Source: Verrucomicrobiota bacterium
GTDB lineage: Bacteria; Verrucomicrobiota; Verrucomicrobiia; Limisphaerales; JAHEOI01
Direction of reading: 5' to 3'
Length of the DNA stretch: 13,315 nt
Assembly (NCBI GenBank): GCA_018610125.1
Contig: JAHEOI010000381.1
Span: forward strand, 1 to 13,315
In this document: piece by piece, positions 6,376-13,315 of the stretch
Layout of the letters: every line of letters starts with the position of its first letter
Position numbering within the stretch: position 1 is the stretch's first letter
Position numbers and translations under genes: made by a program
The notes under the pieces: generated by a model
What the model was told of the DNA's origin: nothing
The model's input: only the letters and a program-made list of their open reading frames with translations
The model's database searches: none

Positions 6376-6627
6376 TTACCCGTTGTCTTCCCCAGGCGCC
6401 CATCCGCCTTGCCGATCGCTCGCTTCCAACCGGTAACGGCGCTGCCGCTTGTAATGGTGCATCTGTTCTTCATACTCGCGTGCCGTCCGACTGAAAAACC
6501 CCAGCCACGCTTCCTCGTCCCGAACAAAGAGCAAACGACCATGACATGCCTCCCGACTCTTCAGGATTCCCAGTTCGACACACTTTTCTATCGCCTCGAC
6601 CGAAGTCGCCGCCGGCCCGGCCCCTCG
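6376..6627 (-). other. 83-codon open segment in frame behind the addA stop (readthrough extension, small gene or remnant)
   Basis: Immediately after the addA TGA (6628-6630), the same frame stays open for 83 codons to TAA at 6376-6378. The translation looks like real protein: SVEAIEKCVELGILKSREA, then GRLLFVRDEEAWLGFFSRTA, then a basic helix-like EYEEQMHHYKRQRRYRLEAS. It has a helical character with regular charge spacing. It has no ATG, GTG or TTG start before codon 32 (TTG), so it is hard to explain as a normal separate gene. AddA-type proteins usually end where the TGA is. Options are a TGA nonsense change (or sequence error) splitting a longer protein, leaky TGA readthrough (TGA followed by C), a small gene with an unusual start, or a decayed gene. 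A competing 60-codon frame (6360-6542) has a good GGGAGG site but an unnatural composition. Confidence 0.4.
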
Positions 6628-9600
6628 TCAGACGTCTACAAGCTGACGTCGCTGTGTGATCAACAACCGACACCGAATCCGAGATTCCGACAATCCGGAG
6701 ATCCGACTCAGCACTTGGCGATAAAGCCGCAATTGCGGCGAATAGAGATCCCGTAAACGGTCGACATCGGTTTCGCCGCTCAACCGGTCCGTCTTGAAAT
6801 CCAAAATCGTCGCTTCTTTATAACCACCATTCCCATCTTGGATCAGAGTGACTCGATCAAACACCCCTGAAATCCATTCGCCGTCCATGACAATCTCAAA
6901 GCGCTTTTCCCGCCAGACTTCGACCGGCGAGGACGGTCGCTGCAGCGTGGCTCGAACTGTCGGCTCCCGCAGACACCCAAAAACCTCGTTTAGCGCGGCC
7001 GTTTTTTGGTCGGTCGAGACCGCCGAGCTCCGTTGAAGGCTTGCCTCCAGGGCTTGCTCCGTCTCATCCGTCAGCCACTCAATCTGCTCAAACAGCCAAT
7101 GAACCAATGTCCCGTAATCGGCAGCCTGTCGCGTCTCCAAACTGAACAGCCGATCCCCGAGCACATCACTCTGTGACGCGTCCGATGAGGTCCGGCGTCG
7201 CAACCGCTGCCCGCCCGGCTTCAATTCCCGACCGCTCTCGGTCAATGCCGTCTCTTCTTCCGCGAGGGCTTCCCTTCCCGCTTCTTCCCGTGGCGGCTCA
7301 CCTCCCAGCCGCTGATACCATTCGGGGATCCCCGCTTCATAATAGCAATTAATCCGTTGCTGACCCAGCCCGACCGTCCGGGCTTCGCTCGAAGCCAAGG
7401 CTCGGTCCAGCAATTTCGGGTAGTTGATCGACTTGGAGCTCCCGACGCGTCCGGCGATGAGGTATAGTGCCTGTTTGGCACGCGTCATAGCGACATACAG
7501 ATCGCATAACCGTTCAAAGCATGCCTCGGCTTCCGAGGTCAGCTCATTCTCATGCAGCATGCGGTCCATCTCGCGCACTTCTTTCGGAGGCAGATCAAGG
7601 ACCCAGGCGATCTCACGCTCGCTCGTCTCTTGGACGCCCAAGCCACTGCGGCGTTGGGCCAGCCGCTTCCCCTCAAGGTCGGGCAAAAGCACCACGTCAA
7701 ACCCCAACCCCTTCGCCTTATGAACGGTCATCACCTGAACCTGTCCGGTCGCTTCGACATCGCGAATCCGATACCGATCGATGAAGTCCAAGAATTCGGC
7801 AACCGTCTTCTTGCCCAATCGATCAAAGAAGTAAGCCGCCGTAATCAGCTCCTTAGCCCGCCCCTGACTAAACCGGTCAAGCTCGATGACCTCGTTCAGC
7901 TTGTCGATCCAGGCGGCAACGGTCGCTTCAAAGCCTTCGCGGTAGATTTGAGTCAGCACCGATTCGATCAAGCGCCCCTTGTCAAAGCCCATGCGACGGA
8001 GGCATTCGTTGAACGGCGTCATCCTCAAATGCTCCCAGGCAAAGGAGTCTTTCGGGTGAGCCGCAACCTTCAATAGCGACAAAAGCGCAACCGAAAGCGG
8101 GTTGTCCCGCCCGATACGGATGTCCGACTCACTCGTAACGGCGATGTTACTATACTCCCGGATATATTGGGCCAATTGCTCACCCACCTCATTGCGCTGT
8201 ACCAAAATGGCGCAGGAAAGCCCTTTCTCTATCGGCTGAATCTCTTCCAGAAGTCCGACCGTCGAGGCAAACCGCTCCGCCTCATTCTCAACCTCATACA
8301 ACGCGGCATAGCCTATCTCCTCTGATCGAGATGACCCATGGACATCCCAAATCGCCGACCAGCGATCAACGGTCTCTTTCGGAAAGAGCTCACGAAAGAG
8401 TCCTTCGTTCCCAAAGACCGTATTGACACTCTCGATCACAGCCGGCCCGCACCGGCGCGACTCGTTCATCCGACGCTCGACAATGACGTCTCGGTCCCAT
8501 TGGTTGTAATAGGAATAAACATCCCGGAACAAGCGGGGATCCCCTCCGCGCCAGCCGAAAATGGACTGCTTGACGTCCCCCACATAGAAAAAGCTTCGCT
8601 GACCGGTCGGATCTTGAATCACTTCATCGATCAAGGGCTGGAGAATCCGCCATTGCTCAAAGCTCGTGTCTTGAAACTCATCCAATAGCCAATGATCGTA
8701 TTGACTATCCAGCCGATAGTGCACCGCCAACCGGGTTGGATCGTCGGTCTGCGTCAAGGTAAGCCCGCTTGAGTCCTCGTCGTTGGCAAAGCGGCCATTC
8801 AGCAGGAGCAAGACATCCTGAAACGTCAATCTGCCTTGTCGGCGAACCAGTCGACTATAGGTAACGTCATACTGCCATAAGGTATCGTAGATTCCTCGTG
8901 TGACGCGTAGGCTTGCACCAATGGACCCACCCACGAGGTATTTCACGATACTCTCGAGTCGTTTGCACTGCTCAGGAGAAAGCACCTCCCGCCTGCGCTC
9001 ATTAATCAAGACCGCATCGCGACGACCGATCGGCTCCCATTCCCGAAGGCACTTCTCCAGAAAATATTTCACATCTCCCGGAAAGGGGGCTCCCGGCTGC
9101 CACTGGCGGACACCGTCGATGAAGGCCCGCCAGCGCCCTCGCTGCTTATCGTTTAAATCCGGCTTTTCTTCAGCAATACGGGCCAACGCGTCGAGCTCGG
9201 CCTCGGGGAGAGACTGAGCCTCCAGCCACGGAGAGCCATCCGGCCAAATCCGCTCGGGATCGCCCCACTTTTCCCTTTCCGGGGCTCGGAGAAAGATCGC
9301 GTGATTCTCATCGACAAACCGGTTGAGCAATCGAACAAGGCTTCGCTCTTCCGTCCCCCAGGTCGCTTGTTTGAACGCTTCAAAGAATCGCCGATAAACT
9401 TCCGCCTTTAACGGGTACCCGTGAAAGACTTCCTGCAGCACCCGCCGCCGCTCCACATTCACCCCATCCTCATCCAGAATGCCAAAATCCCCCGTAAGCC
9501 CAAATTCAAATGGGAAGTTACGAACGATCCGATGAAAGAAACTATCCAAGGTGCCAAAGCTGATAAGATGCAGACGACCAACCAGCCGTGCCAGCATGAC

Positions 9601-9882
9601 AAGAAAATCATCTCTTCCAAGCCCTGGCAAATCGAGCTCCGACGCCAGCTTGGCGGCATGCTCACTCTCCTCGGAGGCGGTCGCCAGTTTGGCGAGCACC
9701 GTATCGAAAAATTCCCCGGCCGCCTTCTTGGTAAAGGTCAAGGCGTTGATGCGCTCCGGCTCCACTCCCAGTGCTAGGAGCTTTAAGATCCGGTTGGTCA
9801 ATTGGTAAGTCTTGCCGGATCCGGCCGAGGCCATGATCATCTCATGACGGATCGTCTCACCTTTATTGCTTGCGGTCATCAT
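6628..9882 (-). CDS. addA: AddA-like UvrD/Rep helicase-nuclease, double-strand-break repair subunit
   Basis: A 1084-residue superfamily 1A helicase fused to a RecB-type nuclease. Helicase motifs in order: Walker A ASAGSGKT (18-25), TFTKKAAGE (49-57), Walker B DEFQDTS (401-407), GDVKQSIFGWRGGDP (435-449), MTVHKAKGLGFD (718-729) and YVAMTRAKQALY (796-807). The C-terminal PD-(D/E)XK nuclease has His928, Asp1009, Asp1028-x-Lys1030 and a following YSPQLRLY (1047-1054), so the site looks intact. With AddB it should unwind and resect broken DNA ends to load RecA. It is a little shorter than the Bacillus protein. Its ATG overlaps the addB stop (ATGA), and a second ATG follows directly. The protein could be named a generic UvrD-helicase domain protein, but the addB neighbour supports AddA. 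An unusual in-frame open segment follows its stop. Confidence 0.9.
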   Translation of the reverse strand: MMTASNKGETIRHEMIMASAGSGKTYQLTNRILKLLALGVEPERINALTFTKKAAGEFFDTVLAKLATASEESEHAAKLASELDLPGLGRDDFLVMLARLVGRLHLISFGTLDSFFHRIVRNFPFEFGLTGDFGILDEDGVNVERRRVLQEVFHGYPLKAEVYRRFFEAFKQATWGTEERSLVRLLNRFVDENHAIFLRAPEREKWGDPERIWPDGSPWLEAQSLPEAELDALARIAEEKPDLNDKQRGRWRAFIDGVRQWQPGAPFPGDVKYFLEKCLREWEPIGRRDAVLINERRREVLSPEQCKRLESIVKYLVGGSIGASLRVTRGIYDTLWQYDVTYSRLVRRQGRLTFQDVLLLLNGRFANDEDSSGLTLTQTDDPTRLAVHYRLDSQYDHWLLDEFQDTSFEQWRILQPLIDEVIQDPTGQRSFFYVGDVKQSIFGWRGGDPRLFRDVYSYYNQWDRDVIVERRMNESRRCGPAVIESVNTVFGNEGLFRELFPKETVDRWSAIWDVHGSSRSEEIGYAALYEVENEAERFASTVGLLEEIQPIEKGLSCAILVQRNEVGEQLAQYIREYSNIAVTSESDIRIGRDNPLSVALLSLLKVAAHPKDSFAWEHLRMTPFNECLRRMGFDKGRLIESVLTQIYREGFEATVAAWIDKLNEVIELDRFSQGRAKELITAAYFFDRLGKKTVAEFLDFIDRYRIRDVEATGQVQVMTVHKAKGLGFDVVLLPDLEGKRLAQRRSGLGVQETSEREIAWVLDLPPKEVREMDRMLHENELTSEAEACFERLCDLYVAMTRAKQALYLIAGRVGSSKSINYPKLLDRALASSEARTVGLGQQRINCYYEAGIPEWYQRLGGEPPREEAGREALAEEETALTESGRELKPGGQRLRRRTSSDASQSDVLGDRLFSLETRQAADYGTLVHWLFEQIEWLTDETEQALEASLQRSSAVSTDQKTAALNEVFGCLREPTVRATLQRPSSPVEVWREKRFEIVMDGEWISGVFDRVTLIQDGNGGYKEATILDFKTDRLSGETDVDRLRDLYSPQLRLYRQVLSRISGLSESRIRCRLLITQRRQLVDV

Positions 9883-12704
9883 CGCTGAGCCTGTTCAAAA
9901 TAGTCGCCATCGACACTCGAGCCGACGGAGTTAAAGAAAAGGGATTCAAAATCATCATACTCGACCCGCTCCACCGGCGGCCAAAACCGGCCGTCACACA
10001 CCGCCCGACCGACACCTTGAGCACACTCGAGCGCGGCATCCACGAGCTCGGACGAAAGCGATTCCCAAATCGCCACGCCGGTTGCGGACTTGGCTTTCGG
10101 AAGATTAAAATAGCCGCTCCAGGCGTCCTTCCCGAATGTCTCGCGCGCCACCCACACATATAGCGGGAGCTGGAGATCGATCCAACGATACGACTGGTCG
10201 GCCCATTGGAAATACGCACACTGCGGGCGATCCACGGCGCGTTGTCCCGTCAGTTTGCGACAATGCGCTTCACGGGGAGAGATTCCCTGCTCGGACGTTT
10301 TATAATCAAGGACCCGCAACTCACCGCTCTGCTCGTTTCGATCGACCCGGTCGATCTTACCTCGAACGGAAAGACCGGCGGGAAAAAGAAGGCTCTCCTT
10401 TTCAAATGCCCATTCCACCGCTTCGATCACCCACCCTTTGGCCCTTTCACTTGCCTGCTGTTCCCCCAATGCAAGCAGCCGTTGCCGCAATGCCTCTTTT
10501 TGAATCAGTAATGGCGCCGATAATGCGTTGCCAAATCGAGCTCGGAAACAACGGTTGAGCTCGTCTTGCAAAAGGTCTTGAATGACCCGAACATCGGTGG
10601 TGTCAGAGACGCCCGGGTCCTCGCCCATTTTTTGAAGCACCTCGTGACACAGTCCCCCGAAATCGAGGGGATCCATTTCAGCCTTCCACGGATCGACAGG
10701 CTCCATCCGAAGCAGGTGCTTAAGATAGAAGCGAAACGGGCATGCCAGGTAATCCTTAAATTGCGTGACAGTCAAGCGAGTCACCTCACCAGCATTTTGA
10801 GGCCGGAGGGTGAAAGCCGGCTGCCATGCGACGCGGGAATCGGTCGAAGCGACCTCCTGAAACAAGTGACGAGCCCTGCGAGGCAGTTCCTTCCTTGGAC
10901 ATTGGAAAAAGAGCCGGGATGGTCTCACCGGGTCTCCGCCATTCGCGGCTCGACCGACAATCCAATCGATTCTGCCATTCCCGGACCTCGATTCAATCAA
11001 TGCCTCCATCAAATAGGTGTCTCGTGCAAGACGCCCCGCATTCTCTTTCAATCCCAACGTTCGCCTCAGTCCATCAGGCAAAAAGGGATCGCCCACAATG
11101 GACTCGGGCAGATTGCCGTCGTGGCACCCGGTCAGAATAAGGTGCGGCGCGTCCTCCCAGAGCAACTCCAGCCAGCCTTGAAGGTCGATCGCGCCTTCGG
11201 GTCGCTCGGAATAGATACGCTCGTCTCGAAATACCGAGAGCAAGAGCTCGAGCCAATCCGAAGCTTCGAGGCCGCCCTCGCCCTCCGTCAGGAAGCTGCT
11301 TTCACCAAGCGATTTCAGCCAAGCCATTAAGGAATACGCTGCGCTCAAGAATGGCTCCCCGTCCTCGCCCATCTCATTCACCCGGGACTGTTGGAAAAGA
11401 GCCCGCAGCCACTCCGACAACGCCTTCGAAAACGGCTCCGTTTGAAACGGCTCCAACTGCGTTCGGATCAGCCGAAGGACAGCATTCAAGGTCGGGTAAC
11501 GTGCCGCCCCGGCCCCGTGTGACTCCGATGCCTCGTCAAGGGTGGCAGGCAAGTGCCGCTCGCGAAAGTCATCCCATTCCCACAATAACCTCTCCAGGGA
11601 AAACGCCGGAAGGGTCTCTCGCAGGAACCGAAAGTAGCTTGGATGACGGATCAGCTCACCACAAACGGCATAATCGCGACCTCGTAATAATCGTTTAAGA
11701 ATCTCCAGGAGCGCGAAAAGCTCATGCCGCTCACACGATTCGCCCTCAGGGTCAAAGACCGGGGCCGAGCTGAGCGTCTCTCCCAGAAACGGGCGCACTT
11801 CACGGTCCAAAAGCCCAATCGCCACGCGGCATTCCGGCTCCGAATATTCATCGACCAACCGCTCGGTCTTCCGCGCCTGTTGCAACGGCTTGTCAACCAA
11901 ATGCACCCTCTTTTCGAGCTCCGGATACGGGATCGGGCGCTCTTGCCACACCTCCTTGATCGGACGCCCCCACTCATCAAACAATGCTTCTCCGCCCCTA
12001 GGCCCAAGCACGACCACCCTTATCGGAATGCTCTCGGCAATCTTCTCCGCTGCAGCCACCGCGGGAGGGATCGGATCCGGAACGCCTAAAAAGGTCACTT
12101 GCTCCACCTCCTCCGGAAGGCTCGGGGCCTGCGACACCGAATTCCGCGCCTCGGAGGGATCTTCCAGCCCCTCCTCTGTCAGCACAGCTCGATATGCCTC
12201 CTCAAGACGCCCCAAAGCCTCCCATCGGTCGACCTCTTCAAAACTTGAACCGCATATCCGATTGACATCGCTTATGTTTAAACCGCCCTCGGCCAGGGAA
12301 CGTTTCAAGCGATCAAGCATTTGTCCGGTCTGCAACGCCCAATGGAAATCTCGCTCGACCGGATCTCTGGGAAATACCGCCCTAAAATCCTCGATCTCCA
12401 TCGACTGCAGTACTCGCGTCCATGCCATCAGGCAAGCCAGCCGATCAGCGACGGCCCGCTCGTTCAGGGGATAGGTCACCAGGAATTCGGGCGTCACAAC
12501 CAATGGCCCCACAACGCCGGACTGCCGCTCAGCCGCAAACAACGCCAGCCGTTCCCGAAGTCGGCGGCCAGCTTCCCGCGTCGGCACAACGATCAAGTGT
12601 CGGCTCAAATCGAGATTGCCCGTTGGCAAATCCCGCGCCAGCCATTCCACAGCTTGCTCCAAGAGCGGACGATCCCAAGGAAGTATCTCAATCCTCGGCT
12701 CCAT
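9879..12704 (-). CDS. addB: AddB-like subunit with C-terminal PD-(D/E)XK nuclease
   Basis: A 941-residue protein. The N-terminus has a degenerate helicase motif I, LIVVPTREAGRRL (37-49), with no GKT, so it is not expected to hydrolyse ATP. The middle resembles inactivated helicase domains, including LILTGCHDGNLPES (522-535). The C-terminal nuclease begins TVTQFKDYLACPFRFYLKHL (645-664) and has His687, Asp785, Asp800-Tyr-Lys802 and LQLPLYVW (844-851), so catalytic residues are kept. Classical AddB binds a [4Fe-4S] cluster through one Cys before the nuclease and three after it; here only Cys655 fits, and the tail (GRFWPPVERVEYDDFESLFF) has no CxxC. The partner is AddA, translated from the overlapping ATGA. 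A strong Shine-Dalgarno sequence overlaps the upstream stop codon. Confidence 0.85.
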   Translation of the reverse strand: MEPRIEILPWDRPLLEQAVEWLARDLPTGNLDLSRHLIVVPTREAGRRLRERLALFAAERQSGVVGPLVVTPEFLVTYPLNERAVADRLACLMAWTRVLQSMEIEDFRAVFPRDPVERDFHWALQTGQMLDRLKRSLAEGGLNISDVNRICGSSFEEVDRWEALGRLEEAYRAVLTEEGLEDPSEARNSVSQAPSLPEEVEQVTFLGVPDPIPPAVAAAEKIAESIPIRVVVLGPRGGEALFDEWGRPIKEVWQERPIPYPELEKRVHLVDKPLQQARKTERLVDEYSEPECRVAIGLLDREVRPFLGETLSSAPVFDPEGESCERHELFALLEILKRLLRGRDYAVCGELIRHPSYFRFLRETLPAFSLERLLWEWDDFRERHLPATLDEASESHGAGAARYPTLNAVLRLIRTQLEPFQTEPFSKALSEWLRALFQQSRVNEMGEDGEPFLSAAYSLMAWLKSLGESSFLTEGEGGLEASDWLELLLSVFRDERIYSERPEGAIDLQGWLELLWEDAPHLILTGCHDGNLPESIVGDPFLPDGLRRTLGLKENAGRLARDTYLMEALIESRSGNGRIDWIVGRAANGGDPVRPSRLFFQCPRKELPRRARHLFQEVASTDSRVAWQPAFTLRPQNAGEVTRLTVTQFKDYLACPFRFYLKHLLRMEPVDPWKAEMDPLDFGGLCHEVLQKMGEDPGVSDTTDVRVIQDLLQDELNRCFRARFGNALSAPLLIQKEALRQRLLALGEQQASERAKGWVIEAVEWAFEKESLLFPAGLSVRGKIDRVDRNEQSGELRVLDYKTSEQGISPREAHCRKLTGQRAVDRPQCAYFQWADQSYRWIDLQLPLYVWVARETFGKDAWSGYFNLPKAKSATGVAIWESLSSELVDAALECAQGVGRAVCDGRFWPPVERVEYDDFESLFFNSVGSSVDGDYFEQAQR

Positions 12705-12706
12705 GG

Positions 12707-12714
12707 CCTCCTTT
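12707..12714 (-). promoter_or_regulatory. Ribosome-binding site of addB overlapping the sel1 stop
   Basis: AAAGGAGG on the minus strand ends only two bases before the addB ATG (12702-12704), closer than usual. Its first bases overlap the TAA of the Sel1 gene (12713-12715). A ribosome finishing the Sel1 protein sits on this site, so coupled translation is likely. Confidence 0.65.
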
Positions 12715-13315
12715 AAAACCTACCCCTTCGCGAGCGGGCACCGCAGAAACGCCTCATCACGATGAAAGCAATAGGGAAAACAACCGAAATTCCCGCAAGC
12801 CAAAGACACCAGACCCACACCCGCTGGCCCATGGCCTCCTGCCATGGGAACCGCGACGCAAAAGGCACTTCTTCACGCCCCAAGAACAACCTATACCACC
12901 CCCAAGTCAGGAGCAGCCCAATCACCCCGACCGCAATGGCTTGAGCTTTCTTGACCCGGGAAGCCCGCAAAAAGGCACGAGAAATCTCGCGAAAGCGCCG
13001 CATGGACCACTCCCAATGGGGCGAGCGTCCATGTGTGGCACGGTAAAAGTATTCCTCGGCCTTTGCCGGATCTCGAGGGACGCCGTAGCCGTTGCGGTAC
13101 ATCACGCCGAGATTGATATTGGCCCGTGCAAATCCTTGTTCGGCCGCCCTGCAGAACCATCGCGCGGCTTCTTCAAAGTTACGCGCTCCCCCATGCCCAA
13201 AATAGTACATTACCCCCAGATTGTATTGCGCCTTGGCCAAGCCTTGAAATGCCGCCTTACGGAAATAATGCCTGGCCGATTCGTCATCTCGTTCCACGCC
13301 TTCTCCTTTATATAA
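12713..13315 (-). CDS. Sel1-repeat protein with two C-terminal membrane helices (5' end outside the window)
   Basis: The frame is open to the window edge and reads LYKGEGVERDDESARHYF at its visible start, which fits the Sel1 repeat consensus (LYxxGxGVxxDxxxAxxYxxxAA). The GTG at 13297 with an AAAGGAG-like sequence upstream is therefore the Val of GEGV inside a repeat, not the true start. Two and a half Sel1 repeats are visible: the truncated first, then KAQYNLGVMYYFGHGGARNF and RANINLGVMYRNGYGVPRD. These alpha-helical repeats mediate protein binding. After a basic linker come two membrane helices (AQAIAVGVIGLLLTWGWY and VWVWCLWLAGISVVFPIAFI) and a basic tail, so the protein sits in the inner membrane, with repeats probably cytosolic unless an unseen signal peptide exports them. 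It lies 8 bases upstream of addB. The partner is unknown. Confidence 0.85.
   Translation of the reverse strand, partial: LYKGEGVERDDESARHYFRKAAFQGLAKAQYNLGVMYYFGHGGARNFEEAARWFCRAAEQGFARANINLGVMYRNGYGVPRDPAKAEEYFYRATHGRSPHWEWSMRRFREISRAFLRASRVKKAQAIAVGVIGLLLTWGWYRLFLGREEVPFASRFPWQEAMGQRVWVWCLWLAGISVVFPIAFIVMRRFCGARSRRGRF

Noticed and set aside
6360..6542. Minus-strand 60-codon ORF with a good GGGAGG site before its ATG
   Set aside because: The ribosome-binding site is attractive and its stop overlaps the dehydrogenase start region, but the product looks like an out-of-frame reading of the better 83-codon segment. I kept it only as an alternative in that entry.
6199..6756. Plus-strand open frame of 185 codons spanning the dehydrogenase start and addA end
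   Set aside because: It is antisense to two well-supported genes, Pro/Arg/Ser-rich, and has no motifs.
7552..8076. Plus-strand open frame of 174 codons within addA
   Set aside because: It is antisense to conserved helicase motifs and shows no independent evidence of coding.
10566..11330. Plus-strand open frame of 254 codons
   Set aside because: It is fully inside addB on the opposite strand, its composition is not protein-like, and it has no family resemblance.
6628..12704. A novel anti-phage defence system built on the helicase-nuclease pair
   Set aside because: Both proteins fit AddA and AddB in size, domain order, catalytic residues and gene order, and no defence-type neighbours or mobile genes are present. 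Ordinary recombinational repair is the simpler reading.
12422..13315. Long plus-strand open frame of about 297 codons at the right edge
   Set aside because: It lies antisense to the start of addB and the Sel1 gene, whose products have clear family motifs. Its translation is Pro/Arg/Ser-rich without recognisable domains, typical of a shadow frame in GC-rich coding DNA.

Overview
The window is a compact bacterial chromosomal segment of moderately high GC. GTG starts, ATGA stop/start overlaps and short gene gaps are common. The lineage is not certain. The AddB-like protein lacks an iron-sulfur cysteine cluster, and DUF1802, Maf and Sel1-repeat genes are present; this would fit a PVC-type bacterium such as Verrucomicrobiota, but that is a weak inference. 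There are no rRNA, tRNA, CRISPR, IS, transposase or phage genes, so this looks like ordinary chromosome and not an island.

Left part (1-1495): the first 146 bases hold the N-terminus of a secreted protein on the minus strand that runs off the window. Diverging from it is a two-gene plus-strand operon, a DUF1802 protein followed by a Maf nucleotide pyrophosphatase, joined by an ATGA overlap. A 518-base non-coding stretch (1496-2013) follows. It is rich in inverted repeats and carries four copies of GTCCCAC in alternating orientation. Next is a plus-strand radical SAM gene (2014-2919).

Right part (2916-13315): all genes are on the minus strand and tightly packed, so they are probably one long transcription unit. 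In transcription order they are a Sel1-repeat membrane protein (5' end outside the window), an AddB-like nuclease/helicase subunit, an AddA-like UvrD helicase-nuclease, an 83-codon open segment directly in frame behind the AddA stop, a zinc alcohol dehydrogenase, a lipoprotein-tethered methyltransferase, a possible 52-residue small ORF, and an APC-family amino-acid permease. The permease and the radical SAM gene converge with their stop codons interlocked in a single CTAG.

The clear functional unit is addB-addA: two subunits of a dual-nuclease helicase for double-strand-break end processing, with both PD-(D/E)XK active sites intact. The other genes are metabolic, transport or housekeeping, and their link to addAB is positional only. 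I found no convincing novel defence or mobile system. The best leads are the in-frame open segment after addA, the small coupled ORF upstream of the permease, the repeat-rich 1.5-2.0 kb intergenic region, and the lipoprotein methyltransferase.
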